A stretch of 6,445 nucleotides of DNA from Vulcanimicrobiota bacterium (lineage in GTDB: Bacteria; Vulcanimicrobiota; Vulcanimicrobiia; Vulcanimicrobiales; Vulcanimicrobiaceae): NCBI GenBank assembly GCA_019233165.1, contig JAFAMS010000369.1, forward strand, positions 1 through 6,445, given 5' to 3'. Position numbers and translations under genes: made by a program. This document shows, piece by piece, positions 3,985 to 6,445 of the stretch (position 1 is its first letter; each line of letters opens with the position of its first letter). The notes beneath the pieces are model-generated. The model was not told the DNA's origin, did not search any database, and was given only the letters and a program-made list of their open reading frames with translations.

Positions 3985-6445
3985 CGAAGTTGGTCGAAGA
4001 GCCCGGGCTGCGCGGCGGAGGCCTTGTGCAATCGCCCGCGCAGCGGCCGCTCGTCTTCGAGCGTCGGCCGCAGGACGAGCGCTTCTGCGATCTCTTTCGC
4101 CCGACCGATCACGCCGGGCGGCAAGCCTGCCATCTTCGCCACCTCGATCCCAAACGAGCGCGACGAGCTGCCGGGCAAAACGCGGTGGGAAAACACCGGC
4201 GCTCCCGTCTTCGTGTTCTCGACGGCCGTGATGTGGAAGTTCGAAACGAGCGGCCAGCGCTCGCCGAGCGCGACGAGCTCGTGAAAGTGGGTGGCGAAGA
4301 GAACCATCGGCCCGCTCTTATCTTGCTCGAGCAGATACTCGCAGATCGCCTGCGCGATCGCGAGACCGTCGACCGTCCCGGTTCCACGCCCGACTTCGTC
4401 GATCAAGAGCAAGCTTCGTTGGGTCGCGCGGCGGAGGATATTCGACGCCTCGAGCATCTCGACGTAAAACGTCGATTGACCGGACGCGAGGTCGTCGCCC
4501 GCCCCGATCCGCGTGAAGATTCGCTCGACGATACCGAGCTCCATCGACTTTGCGGGGACGAACGAACCGATCTGGGCCATCACGACCAGCAGCGCGGTCT
4601 GCCGAAGGTACGTCGACTTCCCGCCCATGTTCGGCCCGGTGAGAACGATGAACCGCGAGCGCTCGGTTTCGAGGCGCAGGTCGTTCGGAACGAAGTGCGT
4701 CCCTAAAATGTGCTCCATCACGGGATGTCTGCCGTCGTCGATCGCGATCCGGGTCTCGTCGACGAGGTGCGGCCGGACGTAGCCACGCTCGGCCGCGATT
4801 TGCGCGAGCGCGCAATAGACGTCGATCTCGGCGAGCGCGTCGGCGGCGCGCAGCAGATCGTCGGCGCGGACCGCGACCCGTTCGACTAGCGTCTCGAAGA
4901 GCTCGCCCTCGAGTTGCCGCTGCCGCGTTTGCGCGTTTGCGATCGCGAGGTCGAGCTCGCGCAGCTCGGGCGTGACGAATCGCTCGCCGGTGGTCAACGT
5001 CTGCCGGCGGACGTAGTCGGGCGGGACGGCGCCGAGATTGCTCTTGCCGACCTCGATCGCGTATCCGAATGCGCTCGCGTACTTGACCCGCAGCGAGCGG
5101 ATCCCGGTTCGTTCCCGCTCGCGTTCTTCGAGCGCCGCGATGCGCGAGCGTGCGTCGGTGCGCAGCGCGACGGTCTCAGAGAGATCCGGATGCGACTCGG
5201 GGCGAATCACCCCGCCTTCGGCGAGCGTCGCCGGAGGGTCGGCGACGAGCGTCCGCGCGAGATCTTGCGCCATCTCGGTAAAGTCGCCGATCGCCGACGC
5301 GCACCCGCGCAACCCGGCCGGCAGCGCCGTCTCGCGCAGCACGTCGAGGAGGGGATCGAGGAGCGCGAGCGTCCGTTGCAGCGAGGCGAGATCGCGCGGC
5401 AGAACGCGCCGAAGCCGGATCTTCTGCGCGATCCGCTCGAGGTCGAAGCAGCCGTCGAGAAGCGAAGCGAGGGCGTCGCGGCGGGCGACATCGCCTACCA
5501 GCGTTTCGACCGCGTCGCCGCGCCGCTCGATTGCCTCGCGCTCGACCAGCGGGGCGAGAAGCCAGCGCGACAGCAGTCTCGATCCCATTGCGGTCTTCGT
5601 GCAGTCGAGCGTAGCGAGGAGCGTCGCCTTTTCGTTCTGGCCGAGCGCGCGCGTCAGCTCGAGATGCTTGCGCGAGCTGGGATCGAGCGCCAAGAAGCCG
5701 CGGCGCGCGTAGAACACCGGCGGTCGCAGCGCCGAGACTCGCTCGTCGCCGAAGCCGACGCGCTTGACGAACGACGAGATCGCATCGAGCGCGCGGAAAA
5801 TCGCGGCGTTCTCGGAAGCGTCGAAGCCGTCGACGAGCGCGCGCGGACGACCGTTCACCGCCGCAAGCGACGACGCGGTGATCCGCGCTCCCGTGCTCTC
5901 GAGCGTACGCTCGAGTTCGGCGCGAAGATCGGGCGCAACATCGGCGACGACCTCGGACGGACCGATCCGCGCGAGCTCGGCATGCAGGTCCTCGAGCGCG
6001 GACTCTCCCGAGATCGCGGTTGCCGCGACGTAGCCGGTCGAAAGATCGGCCGAAGCGAAGCCGAGCGCGTCGCCAACGCTCGTTACGGCGCAGAGAAAGT
6101 TGTTCGCGCCGCGCTCGAGGAGCGGGTCCTCGACGAGGGTCCCCGGCGTGACGACGCGGACGACGTCGCGGCGCACGAGCTTGTTCGGAACCGGCGCGTC
6201 GAGCTGCTCCGCCAGCGCCACGACGCGCCGCTGCGCGACGAGCTTCGCAAGATAAGAATCCAGCGCATGATGCGGAACGCCCGCCATAGCAATCCGCTGC
6301 CCCGCACCCGCCTCCTTGGAGGTGAGCGCGATCGAAATCGCGCGAGACAACGTCTGCGCGTCGTCGCCGTAAGCCTCATAAAAATCGCCAACGCGCGAGA
6401 GCAACAGCGCCTCGGGATAGCGCGCCTTCATCCCGAAATATTGCT
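3981..6445 (-). CDS. mutS: DNA mismatch repair protein MutS (5' end outside window)
   Basis: MutS recognises mismatches and recruits MutL. About 820 residues are visible. The frame is still open at the window edge and reads QYFGMKARYPEALLLSRVGD, matching the usual N-terminal 'QYxxIKxxYPdxLL'. The true start is therefore a short way beyond base 6445, and the ATG at 6431-6429 is internal. Numbering from that Met: the mismatch-reading FYE is at 17-19, the connector and lever domains run to about 545, and the Walker A GPNMGGKST is at 599-607. The ST/N3 loop DDLASGQSTFYVEM is at about 647-659 and Walker B IDEVGRGTGTVDG at 677-689. Next come ATHFHEL and the family 'SFGIEVAKMAGLP' stretch. QPGLF (808-812) fits the QxxLF beta-clamp motif, and only four residues follow, so the tetramerising tail of E. 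coli MutS is absent. The usual GRGTSTYDG reads GRGTGTVDG here, a mild change. Confidence 0.97.
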   Translation of the reverse strand, partial: QYFGMKARYPEALLLSRVGDFYEAYGDDAQTLSRAISIALTSKEAGAGQRIAMAGVPHHALDSYLAKLVAQRRVVALAEQLDAPVPNKLVRRDVVRVVTPGTLVEDPLLERGANNFLCAVTSVGDALGFASADLSTGYVAATAISGESALEDLHAELARIGPSEVVADVAPDLRAELERTLESTGARITASSLAAVNGRPRALVDGFDASENAAIFRALDAISSFVKRVGFGDERVSALRPPVFYARRGFLALDPSSRKHLELTRALGQNEKATLLATLDCTKTAMGSRLLSRWLLAPLVEREAIERRGDAVETLVGDVARRDALASLLDGCFDLERIAQKIRLRRVLPRDLASLQRTLALLDPLLDVLRETALPAGLRGCASAIGDFTEMAQDLARTLVADPPATLAEGGVIRPESHPDLSETVALRTDARSRIAALEERERERTGIRSLRVKYASAFGYAIEVGKSNLGAVPPDYVRRQTLTTGERFVTPELRELDLAIANAQTRQRQLEGELFETLVERVAVRADDLLRAADALAEIDVYCALAQIAAERGYVRPHLVDETRIAIDDGRHPVMEHILGTHFVPNDLRLETERSRFIVLTGPNMGGKSTYLRQTALLVVMAQIGSFVPAKSMELGIVERIFTRIGAGDDLASGQSTFYVEMLEASNILRRATQRSLLLIDEVGRGTGTVDGLAIAQAICEYLLEQDKSGPMVLFATHFHELVALGERWPLVSNFHITAVENTKTGAPVFSHRVLPGSSSRSFGIEVAKMAGLPPGVIGRAKEIAEALVLRPTLEDERPLRGRLHKASAAQPGLFDQLR

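Noticed and set aside
3720..4000. Internal plus-strand frame around the mutS/mutL junction as a small separate gene
   Set aside because: Both strands here are explained by the MutL N-terminus and MutS C-terminus overlapping at GTGA; no start site or motif supports another gene.
3990..4706. A 238-codon plus-strand open frame opposite the mutS ATPase domain
   Set aside because: Shadow of the Walker A/B region of mutS; no motif of its own and no start signal.
1..6445. CRISPR array, insertion sequence, tRNA or phage genes
   Set aside because: No spaced direct repeats, terminal inverted repeats, transposase motifs or cloverleaf sequences were seen; the coding is continuous housekeeping genes.

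Overview
The window is a compact, GC-rich block of bacterial chromosome. Every gene is read from the minus strand. In order of transcription (right to left on the given strand) they are mutS (5' end outside the window), mutL, miaA, hfq, dapF, and the first ~116 codons of a probable radical SAM protein that leaves the window at base 1. No base lies more than 35 nt from a gene, and I see no RNA genes, mobile elements, CRISPR arrays or intergenic promoters.

The genes are packed as one operon. Three junctions are 4-base overlaps in which the stop TGA shares bases with the next start: GTGA at mutS/mutL, CTGA at mutL/miaA and GTGA at dapF/radical SAM. hfq and dapF are 5 nt apart, and miaA and hfq are 35 nt apart. 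Only hfq combines an ATG start with a clear Shine-Dalgarno sequence; the other starts visible here are GTG or CTG and probably depend on translational coupling.

Functionally, MutS (with its FxE mismatch-reading motif) and MutL (with the metal-dependent endonuclease motifs) form a methyl-independent, MutH-free mismatch repair pair. MiaA prenylates A37 of tRNAs reading UNN codons, Hfq is the RNA chaperone, and DapF makes meso-diaminopimelate for peptidoglycan and lysine. The mutL-miaA-hfq core recurs widely in bacteria (E. coli has it, and Firmicutes often have mutS in front). dapF and the radical SAM gene are the lineage-specific tail.

The organism is a GC-rich bacterium that has Hfq and an endonuclease-type MutL. 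That argues against typical Actinobacteria (which generally lack MutS/MutL) and against enteric bacteria (MutH users). The gene order and the style of the radical SAM N-terminus remind me of Candidatus Eremiobacterota (WPS-2/Vulcanimicrobiota), but that is a weak inference from memory.

This is mostly an ordinary housekeeping operon, and I found no new defence or mobile system. Points worth a second look are the apparent CTG start of miaA, ARN-triplet (Hfq-site-like) stretches at both ends of hfq, a perfect hairpin across the hfq stop, a Glu in place of the beta-clamp Gln in MutL, a MutS that ends just after its clamp motif, and a strong excess of GATC and GCGATCGC words.
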